DNA of 64,000 nt from contig OZ024929.1 in the NCBI GenBank assembly GCA_964017235.1, positions 162,611,609 to 162,675,608 on the forward strand, read 5' to 3'. Origin of the DNA: Sabellastarte sp. h YS-2021 (Eukaryota > Annelida > Polychaeta > Sabellida > Sabellidae). The notes beneath the pieces are model-generated. The model did not search any database. It was not told the DNA's origin and saw only the letters and a program-made list of their open reading frames with translations. Made by a program: the position numbers and the translations under genes. How positions within the stretch are numbered: position 1 is the first letter of the stretch; every line of letters begins with the position of its first letter. Shown piece by piece: positions 47,001 to 58,905 of the stretch.

Positions 47001-50000
47001 CAACTAATGGTGATACTTCAAGTGCAATCAAATGGGATTAATCTATAATATGAATATTTTATAATTTTCTATATTTCGAGTGCTATTCTTACAAAAAATG
47101 TCAAAACTGTTACTATCCTACTATTTAACAGTATTTTAAGTCAGAGAACGCAAAAGGAACAGTAAAGTTGTAGGACAAATGTACTCGGGCCTTCAGACCT
47201 CATACATTTGTATGTACAAATCTACCATTCTTTGTGCTTTCTCCATGACATATCTTTTTCATAATTGTGGGACATATGCAGTCTTTATTCTAAATATATA
47301 TTTCATATATTTCTTTGAAAGGGTATAAACAACATTTTTCTTTTGTCTTGCAAACTAAAAAAAAGTATTTATTTGAAAATGTTACAGTATTTAAATATAA
47401 TAGATTTAATGCAAATTAGATATTTCTGGTCCTATTCCTTTCATAGAAAATGTACATTTTGAAATTTGTTCTTGACCATGAAACAATACTATGTCTTTGT
47501 TTACAAAAGAACACCTTCTTTGAGCCAAAACTAAATGCCTTTTTTAACCAAATGAAAAGTTATATGTATAAATAAACAGATATTTTTTAGTGGTCAAAGA
47601 ATTTGGAATATTTCCAATCAAGCTCATTATAAATGTCAAAAACAGCAGTCTTGTACGCTATAAACTTTAGAAAACTGTATTTAGGTACCAGATAAACAGT
47701 GCCATAATAAAGTCTAACCATGATCATACAGTCCTACATGTTCTTGGTCAGACTTGACCCCATGTTGGTGATATTCTTAAACTCAATGCAGAGAATAGGC
47801 AAGACAATTGTGGAGTTGAACCCAACCCTTGTGGCCATTGATTAAATATATGGGCTAATGATAATAATGGCAATAAAACATGCACCTGCATTTAGATGCA
47901 TAATGAAATGGTAAAAAGATCCCAGCACTGCGCTACAGCGAAGAATCTTGAAGCAAAACTCGCCTCTTACATGGCCATCCCATGAAAGGTCAAATACAGG
48001 TCAAGGTGACTACTAATTAGAATTTGAAAGTAAAGAAGTGAGATAGAGTGAAGTGAGCCAAACCAAAGCAACCCCAAGAGTCAATGCACAAAAACAAGAT
48101 CATATATTTTGGGCCATTTATTACTACCAAACATTTATTAGTAATTTTAGTAACAACAATACACAACAAGGTAGAAATAAAGGGTACATGTCCTGCATCC
48201 ACTCAACTTTCTCTTTGTCACTAACATGTTGTGAACACTCATATCACATAGAAACTTTTTAATAATGTTCTCAAATAATGTAGATCATTCAAAAAGTTTT
48301 GTTCCATCTGTTCTTGTTACACAGTGTCTTGTTTGTAGTGAGTTTGAAAAAGAAAGACACAGATGCAACAGTGAAGTTTAAGGGTCTGCTGTTGGAATGC
48401 CGGAATACAGATGGGGACATAAAGGGGAAATTTGCAGCTCCCAAGGACCCTTTTCAGCTGCGGGATTGTTCTGGTGATGACTCAAAGTCTGCCATTACAC
48501 ATAAAGATGGCACTGACAAAAACTTACCAGTTAGCTTCACTTGGACTTGCCCAGAGAAGGGAACCTATGAGTGTCTGTAAGTATTGTTTTTTTTAAATTT
48601 TATTTTTGAGTCACATTGTAGAAGTCATACACAATTCAAACTTATACAAAATGATAACATTATAATACCATAAAAGACAAGTGAATGAACCACATATAGC
48701 AAAGTTGCTTGTACCTATTGTTACAAATATCTATTTTCTACAAATTCTAACATGTTTTCTATTACCTTATAAACTCATGAATTTTTTCCTTTTAATTTAC
48801 ATAAATATAACTCTTTCTCTATGCTGCTATGTAAAACTTTACAAACTATGCACTCTGAGAGGGGATTGTCATTCCTTTTAGACAGGTAAATAAATTGTTT
48901 TGTAACTAACATTATCAGCTTCAACAAATGTAAGGTGCTGTTTCTCTGGCATGGAATACCTAGGAGAACTCCTAAAACAGTACAAATAAGTGTAAATTAA
49001 GAACCTTTTTAGATAAAATTTTTACAACATTCCACAAACTTTGAACACAGTCACAATGAAAGAAGAAACTTGATAGAATCAGTTAAATAAGAACTTTGAC
49101 ACATTGGGGATTTTACTATATTCCACAGGTTTAGATTGTAATTACAAACTGTGTATCTGTGTATGATGCTAAATTGTAGGCTTTGGAGTTTTAAATCGTT
49201 TGTCACTTTAGCTGGAAGTAGGTAGATTTTAGACCAGTTAAACTTGTCCATAAAGGATAGTATTCTACCCATTTGTTTTGTGCTGGTGGAGTTGACAAAT
49301 TACATGTTAAACTATTATAAATATCTTTATTGCTCAGTTTTTCAGCATTTAATTTTAGGCGCAGAATTTTCCAACTTGATGGTGGAAAATCTAAAGTTGT
49401 GTTACTTTTGATTTTGGTTTTCCATGCCATTGGAATAGCTGACAGAACAGAATGATATTTAAGGTCTTCTAGATCACAGTTGAACTCTATTACAATTTCT
49501 TGTATACTTTTAAAATTGCCATGTTTGACTAGCTGCCCAACTTGTGAAATGTTCGTCTTTTTTATAAAGATGTGATTGGGGCTAATGGTCTTTCCGCCAA
49601 TTAAAATAAACTTGTGATAAACTAGTTTTTCATTTAAAATTTCTTTTATACGATTAGGGTAGATAGCATAAAACTTATACCATGATTCTATGATCTGACT
49701 ATCAAATTTTGATAAACTTGAAGGAAAATTTGCGGCAGGAAGCTTATTCAACAGAATACTTTTGTCTTTAATACCAGCACAGGGCAGAGCAAGGTTAGTT
49801 GATTTTGAGGTTGAGCTCAGAAACCTTTTTGTCCATAATGCTTTCATAGAACAAATCATGTTTTGAAAATCAATCATTTTAGCTCCACCTAGGGTTTTAG
49901 AATTAATCATAACTTCTCTTTTCACTTTTGCCCTCTTTCCTTGCCCCCACAAAAATTGAAAAAATAATTCATCGACTTGTTTTATGAAGTATTCTGGTAT

Positions 50001-53000
50001 ATACACAGTGCTATATACATTTAGGATTTGGCTAAGCAACATTGTTTTAAGTACTGTTATTTTTTCAAACATTGTTAGATGCATGTTTGACCATGTTGTG
50101 ACTGTATTTTTAATTCTTTCAACTTTATCACTCAGATTTAGCTGAATCATCTCATCTTCATTACTGCTAATCCATATGCCAAGCATTTAAAAACTTCCTT
50201 TTTGCCAGGATATACCTGACTTATGCTTATCAACATTTTGCATATCCAGAGGAATAACTTCTGTTTTGTTTTAATTAATACAAAGTCCAGAACACACTGC
50301 GAACCTTTCTAATAATAATAATGAATTTTTCAGGGAAGAAATAGTGGCAAGATAAAGAGTGGTGTCATCTGCGAGTTGGCTTATCTTGAACTCTTCTTTG
50401 TTTATATTAATACCTTTGATGTCCTTATTGTTCATAATGCTTTTGGCTAAAATTTCCACAACAAGAATAAACAGAAGGGCAGAAAGACAGCAACCTTGCC
50501 TTATACCTCTTTCTAAAGTGAAAAATTCTGAAGATTTACCATTATTTGTCACACAACTTTCAAATCTGGGTATATAGTATTTTTACCCAGGATGTAAAGG
50601 TGTCACCAAAGTTAAAAACTTTCAGACATTTCAATAAGAAGGACCAATCAACTGTGTCAAAAGCTTTTTGAAAGTCAAATTGAGCTATTAGGCCTTTTTG
50701 CAAAGTCTTTTTACAGAAAGTTAAAATGTTTGCAGTAGTGCGAATATTTAGCCCTATAAAACGACCCTTTATATACCCAACTTGATCATGATCTACAATG
50801 TTATCAAGTACTGCTTGCATTCTCATAGCCAGTGCTTTCGTTAAGATCTCATAGTCAATGATATGAAGGGTAATAGGGCGCCAATGCTTTAAAAGTTGTA
50901 AGTCTTTGCCTTTTTTTGGTACTAAAGTGATAACTCTCCTTCTTTGATCTAGTGATAAAAGCTTGTGTTGAAACAACCAGACAAAACTATTGTGAAGGAA
51001 CATCTTTATTTTATCCCAGAAAAATTTACAAAATTCGACAGTAAAGCCATCACATCCTGGAGACATATTGCATCCTGGAGCCTTGCTGCATTCCTTTATA
51101 GATAATATTTCGTCGCAAGCACCTTTTTCTGTTTCTGTCAGTTTTGGAATATTATCTGTAAGCAAGAAAAGGTCTTCTAGAGATTTTTTGCAACAGTGGG
51201 TATTGTTTTTGCAAATGTCATGAGAGTATAAAGACTTGTAGTATTGTAGGATCTCTGCCTCAACAAAAATATCTCCTTTCTGTGTTTTCAGTCACCTTAT
51301 GCATTTTGTGTTGAAATTCCATTTTTCTATACTTTGCATGTAGCTTATACCTTTGATATCATTTTCTACCAGCTGAGCTATGGATCTTAAGACCGAGGCT
51401 TTTGCTCTATCTAAGTGTAATTGATATAGTTCTGCTTTAGTGTCTTCATGAGACCACATAAGGTCAGCTGAAGGTGCTTCCCCCAACTCCATCTCAAGTG
51501 AATGAAATTTGCTTGTTAGGTTATTTTCATAAAATTCTTTTTGTTTGGCTATATATGAGGTATGGGATATGGTTATTCCTCTTACATTTAATATAGTCCC
51601 ATAGGAGTGATTTGTTGTTATGTTCTTGTTCTTCTAACAGGAAGTCAGATAGAAGATAGTTGAGTTTACATACATATTCTGCATCTTTCAATAATTGTGC
51701 ATTGAATTTCCAAAAACCCCTACCTCTGGTCCATACTGAATTTTGTTTGAAGATAAACTGAACTAGACTATGATCTGAAATTATTCCTGGTGGAATTGAA
51801 CATTTAGGACTCAGATACTAAAAATCTTGTGATACCAGAAACATATCTAACCTTGATTGTATTAAAGTTGGTCTACCTTTATCACGCCAAGTATATTGCC
51901 TTTTTTAGAGAACAGAAATCCATAAACATCAAATAAACAAAACTGATCACATAAATCCTCAATGGCTTTTGAGGATTCTGACTGTGCCTCCCTAATGCCA
52001 CCAGATTTGTCTAACTCTGGATTTAAGTAAGTGTTCAGATCACCCCCGATCACGATAGGTTTCTCAATATATCGGATAAGAGTACTTTGCACATAATGAA
52101 AAAACGATAGTTGTTCAATCTTTTTATCTTTGGTGGGAGCATAAAGGTTGCCTAATACATATTCCGATTTTTTGTCTTTAATATGTAATAGCAGAAATTG
52201 CCCTTTCTCATCCATAACTTTGTCTAGTATTGTACAGTCAAGCTGCTTCGATATAAGAATACAAACACCTCTAGAAGATGTTGTACCATGTGAAAAGTAT
52301 AGATCAAAGTTTCTCATATCTTTCTTCTATTCTGTTTCAGTTTCAAGAGATGAGTGAGTTTCTTGTAAGAAAATTATGCTGTTATTTATTTTATTTAGCA
52401 ATTCAAACACTGGAAGCCTTTTTGTTTTTTTGCGCAGGCCGTTAGTATTAAAGGTCGATATTTTCACTTGACAAGACATATTTGATTGAAAAACAAAGAC
52501 TTTAAATTTGAATTAATACACCACTCTTCATCAGAAGGAGAACTCTTATTCCCCCCAAAAAAACATGGTTAAACAGCTTAGATGATCATAAGTTATATAT
52601 GCTGCCACTGAGATTGAGAAACAAAAGCAATCAGTTTTGCTCTATTACAGAAACACATTTTTCCTTCACCTTTTAAAGTTTTAACTGTGGATCTCACAGC
52701 ATGAAATTCTACAACATAACAAAAAAAATAAACAAATATTAAATCAAGAAGAAGCTTAACTAACATGGCTATTTGAAGACATTCTTCCCAGAGGGTCTCG
52801 CCGGTTTAGGGATTAGATGAACAAAAGTCTGCCTACACCAATTACCATATTTCTAAATATTTTCATTACAATGAATTAGTTGGTACCTAAATTTCTGGTA
52901 TGTTGTGTCACTTTTTGTAATAAAAACCTGGGTGTTTTAGTTAAGCACTTTTAGTCATTCATTACTTCTACAACATATCAGAATTTATATATATTTTGAA

Positions 53001-54841
53001 AACCATCAAAGCAATGTGTGCATTTAATTCCTAAATCTTGCCTGAAAACAGTATGTTGTTGACATATACAATGGTTACTGCAAAATGCACAATAAACACA
53101 GCACAACCTTTTCAGCTCAAAAATGCCTGAAAGGCAGTATGTTGTACAGAAGTGACTCACACTCTCTGATGCACTGTATGTAGTGACTATTGCTGTATTT
53201 GATGATTTGGGTGTTTTATGCCATTTTCAACACTGAAAAGGTCATATCAAGATGGGTAGTTCTATGTCCCTTTAATTCCCAAATCTTTCCTGAAAAGCAA
53301 TCTGTTATTACCATACAGTGTTTACTCTGTTGTATATTTCTTACAGTACCCACCTTATATGAAAATTTAGCTACACCAAGCACAAAGGTTTTTTATCACA
53401 GTACAGGCTATATCAAGATGAATAGTTATGTGTACATTTAGTTCCCAAATCTTGCCTGAAAAGCTTTATGTTATTATCATATAGTGTTTAATACTCTGTT
53501 GTATATAATACCACATGCATTATAAGCCAAATGAACTACACAAAGCACTGTATATATAGGACTACCTTTTCAACTCAAATCTTGCCAAAATCTTGTTACT
53601 TTCCACCCAGTATAGGTCATATCAAGAAGGGTGGTTATATATGCATTTTGTTTCCAAATCTTGCCTGAAAAGCAATGTTATTAGCATCAAGTATTTACAA
53701 CTCTGTAGTAAATAATACCACATGCATTATATGACAAATGAACGACACAAAGCACTGTATATATAACACTACATTTCAACTCAAATCTTGCCAAAATCTT
53801 GTCTGTAAGTATTGGATTTTTGTTTGGTACTATTTTGACACATTTCATTAGTTAATTGATGACAACTCTTGTTAAGTCATGGTCATACTTAGAATTTGTC
53901 ATTGCAATAATGGTTAGGCCAAATATACTGGTTCATACAAAGTTTAAAGCATAAGAAATTGCTGACAGGCCACATTTTTATGAAATTTCTAAATGTTCTT
54001 CAGATCAGTTGAGATAAAATATGAATACTAATACAGGCATTTATGTATCTCCTATAATATTTTGAAGAAATATTGCAACATGTGCCTTATCTTAGAACTG
54101 TTTAACTAGTTTGGAAATTGTATATTTTTATGTTTTAAAGTGTCACAGTTGTCCAGCAGTATAACACTTTCTGGGTGAAAATAAAGTCTGGCCAGTTCAA
54201 ATGTGAGTACACCTGATGTTGTCTCTTTGCAAATAATATATGAATTACCCAATATATGAATATATATAATCCACTATATGAATTACCCAAAATTTGTTTG
54301 TTTGCTTGCTTTTGTGTTTCTCAAGAATTAACATACCTAAATATGTGTAGTACAGAGTAAATAGAAATCTATACAATTTTGTGGTGATAGGTAAACAAAA
54401 AATGAGCTAACAACTAAATTGCTCCAAGATGTTTCACTTTACATCAATTTTACTAGCTAAAGTCATATCAGGTTATGATACACTAGATTGAAACACATAG
54501 TCACTGTAAAGAACCCAGATAAAGTTAAAGTAGTAGTGGCCAGAGACAAGTGCTCTATGAGAGTTTCGGTTTATTGCCGAAACAAGGTTTGAGAGATTGT
54601 ATTTATTTAGTGAATTTAGGACAACCCTACGATGAAACAAATCGAAAAGGACTGTCTGTGTCACAAAAATGTCAAAGAAGACATTTTCAGATATTTTCTA
54701 ATTTTTGTTTCTATGAGAATACTAATTATGAGTGTGCTTAAAAGTCTGTAAATACCTGCTTAAAATGTGGACCTGCAAACCTCATTTTTATCTATTCAGG
54801 TACAGATGGAGCCTGTGTTCAAATACTTATACATTTGTGAC
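42653..54841 (+). CDS. Secreted Reeler-domain protein (putative defence-protein-like)
   Basis: Exons are 42653-42881, 48339-48576, 54141-54202 and probably 54800-54841. Phases agree at each join, giving roughly 190 residues. The N-terminus has a signal peptide (TALICLLVCCGNLVEG). The Reeler domain follows: YSTGAPVSRCDSMTPNHG, SPSPYVLNVDKETMKVGE, VKFKGLLLECRN, DPFQLRDCSGDD, FTWTCPEKGTYECL and VTVVQQYNTFWVKIKSG, with Cys placed as expected for the disulfides. Small proteins of this type are extracellular; several invertebrate ones are immune-induced or associated with bacterial surfaces, but function here is inference. Introns 1 and 2 (about 5.4 and 5.5 kb) are packed with transposons. The last exon is uncertain: without that splice the frame would end at a TGA a few codons after 54202. 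Confidence 0.78.
42848..43011. repeat. Left copy of a ~160-bp duplication flanking a LINE (includes the Reeler exon 1 end)
   Basis: It runs from AAAGAAACCATGAAAGTGGG, across the exon 1 donor (TTCAG|GTAATAATA), to GTACTGTTTTCTTCTACTGT. The right copy is at 45546-45704. The arms are near-identical except for a ~25-bp patch (42896-42926 against 45594-45616). Confidence 0.88.
43300..43997 (-). mobile_element. Hairpin-ended ~0.7-kb element, copy 1, nested in the LINE
   Basis: On the minus strand it starts near TAAAATACAGTAGTGACGTC and ends with a ~100-bp hairpin at 43305-43404. The hairpin arms read AACAGTAGATTCGTA / TACGAATCTACTGTT around a GGGCC-GGCCC core. Its insertion separates FFQF from WDKKP of the LINE. 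A second copy lies at 45628-47250, and the first ~80 bp of a third are at 42934-43011 inside the duplication. It has no coding capacity. Confidence 0.78.
44055..44089. repeat. G35 homopolymer
   Basis: An uninterrupted run of 35 G lies at the position of a conserved Gly-Gly pair (RGGLK) in the LINE RT region. Confidence 0.9.
45546..45704. repeat. Right copy of the ~160-bp duplication flanking the LINE
   Basis: It starts right after the LINE A-rich tail and repeats the end of Reeler exon 1 with its donor, then the start of the hairpin-ended element. See 42848-43011. Confidence 0.88.
45628..47250 (+). mobile_element. Hairpin-ended element, copy 2, itself interrupted
   Basis: It is colinear with the reverse complement of 43300-43997: ATACAGTAGTGACGTCACTC at the left, GATTTAAGATCTATG and GTTAACATTTACCTACA in the body, and a degenerate GGCCTTCAGACC-cored hairpin at 47143-47243. 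A 925-bp insertion (45987-46911) splits it. Confidence 0.75.
45987..46911. mobile_element. Insertion with C-rich / G-rich inverted ends
   Basis: It interrupts hairpin-element copy 2 at CTCAGA, which is present on both sides (45981-45986 and 46912-46917). The left end carries C-tracts with AATTTCCTAGGATTTTGTCC and CCAGGAAATCC. The right end carries G-tracts with GGATTTCCTAGATTTCCTA and CCAGGTGGGGGG, so the ends are roughly inverted. The interior has no recognised gene. Confidence 0.55.
47251..48338. other. Rest of Reeler intron 1, nothing recognised
   Basis: AT-rich; no further element was recognised before the exon 2 acceptor (TTGTTTGTAG at 48338). Confidence 0.4.
48900..52490 (-). mobile_element. 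Tx1/L1-like LINE ORF2, antisense in Reeler intron 2
   Basis: From high to low coordinates: APE endonuclease (KISTFNTNGLRKK near 52465, QETHSSLE, GNLYAPTKDKK, IGGDLNTYLNPELDKSGG); RT (SPGCDGFTVEFCKFFWDKIK, KHWRPITLHIIDYEILTKAL, AQFDFQKAFDTVDWSFLLKC, ERGIRQGCCLSALLF and the catalytic ISQLADDTTLYL); then the thumb and C-terminal part (MFEKITVLKTMLLSQILNVY, VDELFFQFLWGQGK) and a decayed zinc-binding tail near 49070-49200. Stops and frameshifts occur at several points, including an in-frame stop near 52345, so it is inactive. No ORF1 was recognised. Confidence 0.87.
53010..53810. repeat. Tandem-like array in Reeler intron 2, ~170-250-bp spacing, four copies
   Basis: AAATCTTGCCTGAAAAGC-like landmarks occur near 53033, 53281, 53447 and 53656. 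They are accompanied by GGTCATATCAAGATGGGTAG-like and GTGTTTA-ACTCTGTTGTATA-like segments. The last two copies share TACCACATGCATTATA. Confidence 0.65.
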
Positions 54842-56750
54842 TTACATACGGGATTCTTCTCAGTTGAAAAAAATTATCTTCCTTTGCAACGTACAAAGAA
54901 CATGCAATCCACAAAGGGAAAATTCCAAAAATGGTTGCTATTCGTAAGCGGTTACTCTTCACAGGTTTAGGTATAAAGGTCATGGGGCAATGCATGACTT
55001 ATGTGTTAAAATAATCATTTTAACATAAATGTTTTATGTAAAAGTGTGTTTTTTGTTGTTGTTGTTGAAAGAACCTGTGAAAACTGCTTTGTTTCGTTTG
55101 GTAAAGCCATATCCACCGAAGAATCCTCAGTGCCCATATCCCTCAAAATAAATCCAAAATTTACTGTTTACACAAGAGAGGTAGTATTTTAATTTTTATA
55201 ACTTTAACATAACTGATTATAATGTTATTATGGACTGAACTGACTTATGTGAAGATTCTATGGACTGAATTCAGGAGTGAGTTATAAGTAATTGTTTGTC
55301 TTTGAAGATCTAGTTGTCATCAAGGTGAGGCAAAATAATAGGATGTGAATCCACTTTCCAGCAAAAAAGAGTGTTCAGGTATATACTGCTACGTTACCAA
55401 CTAAACATCTCAGTTACTGGTAGCAGATAATTGTTGGTTACTATCTTGCATTTAGAAAGGCAGTTTTTTTGCAGGTGGTTGTCAATGATTGCTTGAACAG
55501 GTTTGTAAAAACTAAAACCAACTTAAAAATAATCATATCTTTTATCATCTGAAAAATGGTTGTAATACGAGTCCTTTATGCACATTTGTGAGAGTAGCTG
55601 GGTGTACACATAAATTTTCTCAATATTTGATGACAGTGTATTTATCTCTCAATGTACTTAATTGATGCAGATAATTGCTGCATATTGCAGACTGATGGCT
55701 TTGCATTTTCTGCTATTTTCAATCATTATAATGGCTATCTTTGTATGCATCAGGGGTTTAGTGATGTAATTCTCTGTGGTGAAACATGGGAGATTGAAGG
55801 ACAAAAATATCTGAACTATTCCTTCTTGTTGCCCTCCAACTCAACATTGTTTAACATAGCTAAGATACAGCTTAAAGTGACATAAAATATTGCTACAGAG
55901 TCACAACTTGGATAACATAGCAGTCACATAGCCCTAAAGTAACAACACCATGCTGATACGTTGCCTTCATAGAACAAGTTCCTCATTGTAGTTTGTGCTA
56001 AGTCTCACCTGCAGCCTTGAAAGAAGCCCGAATAGACAACATTTATACATTTTGGATATAGCAATGGATTGAGAAGTTATTTGTATGACAACTTAACTAT
56101 TGAAGCCATGACCTTTGATCTTTCAAATTTACTAAAAAGTTTGTTTCTGTGTTCCCAATAAACCATTGTAAAGATTAACTGTTGCTCTTCTCTCTAAGTT
56201 CTCAATAAACCATTGTGAATATTAACTGTTGATCTCGTTTGTTATAAGACAATCATCTTGAATGGGGTGTAAATCAACTTTGTCTTACGATGTGTCTAAA
56301 CAATAATCATAGAGCAAATCAGAGTCCTTTGTAAGTGTTTTATGTAGTAAATTTTGTTTTTCTAAAAATCTTTATTACTGTTTTCAATAAAATCCCACGA
56401 ATTATTGAGAACAGACGAATTGCATTTCTTTATTATCACAAATTTTTATTATTTTCATCATAGTTGTTTGCATTGTCTTAACTGATCTGTATTGTGTTTG
56501 GAGATGGGGTTGAGGGAATGCTTAATATTCTCATTTGGTCTGTTTTTGTTCGGGCTCTCAAATCTGCTGTTTTGAAAGTAGAATTCAAGGAATAAATAAT
56601 TATTTTCACAACGAGAAAAAGAAACGTGCAAATGTTTTTTCCCCAGAGTACGAGTTTAAAGACTCAGAAATATATTTATTTTGTGTTGCATATATTACTA
56701 AGAAACATTCAGAATTGATTAATGTCCAGCAAATATAAAATTCAAATATC
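54842..56750. other. Downstream of the Reeler gene; no gene recognised
   Basis: A small direct repeat (CAATAAACCATTGT followed by ATTAACTGTTG) occurs twice near 56158 and 56206. An open segment at 55652-55885 has no recognisable homology. Confidence 0.35.
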
Positions 56751-56788
56751 ATGTATTTTTCCATACAGGTGAAGAAGATAAAGGTAAG

Positions 56789-56862
56789 ATCCACCACCAT
56801 ATGTATCATATTTACCACCATATGCATCTTATTCACCACCATATGTATCTGATTCATCATCT
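56789..56862. repeat. 21-bp minisatellite, three to four copies
   Basis: CCACCATATGTATCATATTTA, whose first 20 bases recur with substitutions, repeats every 21 bp. Confidence 0.8.
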
Positions 56863-57129
56863 TAACAAAACTTTTTCCAAATGCCAAAGGTGAGGTTTTC
56901 ATATGTGTGGCTATTTTGTTTATAAATTGATGTATAAATTACTGTATAGTAAATGTATGCCATTTAGTCATAAACACTGAATATTATGCTAACCAAAGGG
57001 CGATCGTTAGAAAACAATAGTATAGAAACAAGTATAAGTGGTAGTAGAATGTAAATTTATTGTACCTTGTGTAACCAGCATTTGGTAAAGTGCATGGATT
57101 CATTAAGAGTGATGGTGCTCCACTACTTT

Positions 57130-57575
57130 TAGGATGGGATTTTATCATTTTTTTCTTTTTATGTACGAGCCTCGAAAGAGCTTGCACTTCTACAGATCAC
57201 CTTTTTTGTCTCCAGACTTTGATGAAAATGACAACACCTGTGGATTCTGTATTTGCCTCTCTTGCTCTCCAATAGCTGAAAGGACACGTGTCCTTTTGGC
57301 TTTTTCCCATATACATGTCCTTCTTGCATCGGACTTTCATGAATTGTGGCACAGAGTGATGACTATTTGTCTTCTCGATGAAGTTAAGCGGCAATGGGCT
57401 ATGTTAGTACTTACTTGGGTGACCGTCTCAGTTCGGGACCAACTATGGGATGTATCTAAGTTGGAATTTCTTTCTGTCACGAGACTTTTGTAAATTCTAG
57501 TGCACTATTTGTGTCTCTGATGGATTTGCGCTCATGCTAGGGGACCAGAACACCCTTTGGCCTTGTTTATTAACT
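57130..57575 (+). repeat. 5S rRNA-derived SINE, copy 2
   Basis: Bases about 57341-57432 match 5S rRNA features: GATGAAGTTAAGCGGCAATG, TTAGTACTTACTTGGGTGAC. The tail (TTTGTGTCTCTGATGGATTT ... TGGCCTTGTTTA) is shared with copy 1 at 9377. The shared leader TCGGACTTTCATGAATTGTG versus CCAGACTTTCATCAATTGTG shows that similarity also extends 5' of the 5S part. Confidence 0.75.
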
Positions 57576-57889
57576 GATTTTGAATTGGATGACTATGTAA
57601 CAGGGTGAGCCTAAGATATCTATCCAGGGAATGACCCTGCTTATTTGAACACTCCTATGACCACTGCTACTAGCCAGTCAGCTGTAATTGGTATCAGCAA
57701 GCCAACATAAATCCATGACTTTCTATACTCAACCGTCACAGTAATGACATAGTCTTGAACTGAGGTTCCTTTCTTGGTTCATTGTTCTAATTTATTCGCC
57801 CCTCTTAGTTAGGTCATTACTAATCATCCTCACACCAAGTTTCACTTTGATGCTGACAACACAAACTATATATCTTACTCATAAAAGAA

Positions 57890-58330
57890 AGCATGGGCTT
57901 TTGAAAGGTTGTCCAGATGGCAACCTGCAAGATGGTATAAAGAAAGAGTTTACTGCAAATAAGTTGAAGTTGAATCCAGATAAAATACAATACAGTGTGT
58001 ATATCAATTAGGTCAAAGGTAAAACATGCAAAACTTTACAAAATTCCTTCAGTCAAGATACTGAGTAATTCCCTCTCTCCTTCTGATGTGGTCACTGTGT
58101 TGTTTGACTCTGATTTATATTTTTCCAAGCATGTTCATAGCGTTTGTAAAGCATGTTTTGTTCAAATCAGACAGTAGACAAAAGAAAACTTAGCACCTCA
58201 CACAAGATGTGGCTGGTATTGCTACACATACTCTCTTGTTGGTAGTCCCCCTTTTCGACAAGTTCATAAATCCCACAGACAGTTTTCTTCTAATCATATA
58301 ACCTCCTCTTTAGTGGCCCTTACAATAGCA
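57890..58330 (+). pseudogene. Non-LTR retrotransposon RT fragment (thumb region)
   Basis: LKLNPDK in one frame and SLSPSDVVTVLFDSDLYFSK followed by HVHSVCKACFVQIRQ in another are the usual sequence after the RT palm in CR1/L2-type LINEs. Stops and frameshifts are frequent, and upstream catalytic motifs are absent. Confidence 0.65.
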
Positions 58331-58411
58331 TTAAATGTGGTGATTTGGATAACTGAAAGTCTAGTATAGAGCTGTTTTTTCTGCTCTGTCACACATGACT
58401 ACTTATACCCA

Positions 58412-58798
58412 ATTCACATTACAGGCGATATAACACCCAGTTATAGGCATTGGGTGAAACACCCCTGTCATCGAACTACTGTCCGAGCTTCATATGTGAA
58501 CTTGTGACACAGTTACAAAATGCGCATTACCTTGCATGTCCTATGGAAATTGTAAAATGTTTAAACTTTCCGCCTCTGAATTTGGTACCTTGGACATGTG
58601 CAGATAAATGCAAGGATGAATTTCTTGTTGTGACTCGGTCAGCTTTGTGTGTAACACGGCAACAAAAGGCAAGTGGACATAAATGGAAGTTTCACCACTG
58701 TGTCATAAGGTTGCACACAAACCTCGGACATTGGTTGAAGTTCAGGGGCGTTTCGCCCCATGACTATAACCGTAGGTTATACCACTTTTAGTGTGAAT
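58412..58798. mobile_element. MITE with ~56-bp imperfect inverted ends
   Basis: The left arm ATTCACATTACAGGCGATAT to GGGTGAAACACCCCTG (58412-58467) is mirrored by CAGGGGCGTTTCGCCCC to GTTATACCACTTTTAGTGTG (58743-58798). A second, related right-end sequence (GGGTATACTGCCTGTAGTGT) follows to about 58905, suggesting a nested or composite element. No coding capacity. Confidence 0.7.
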
Positions 58799-58905
58799 GA
58801 TACACCAAATCTCGGAAGGTATGTGGCATCCCTGGAGGTAGTCCACCACCGAGTAAAACCTCTAACTGCAGGGTATACTGCCTGTAGTGTGAACGGGGCA
58901 TTAGT

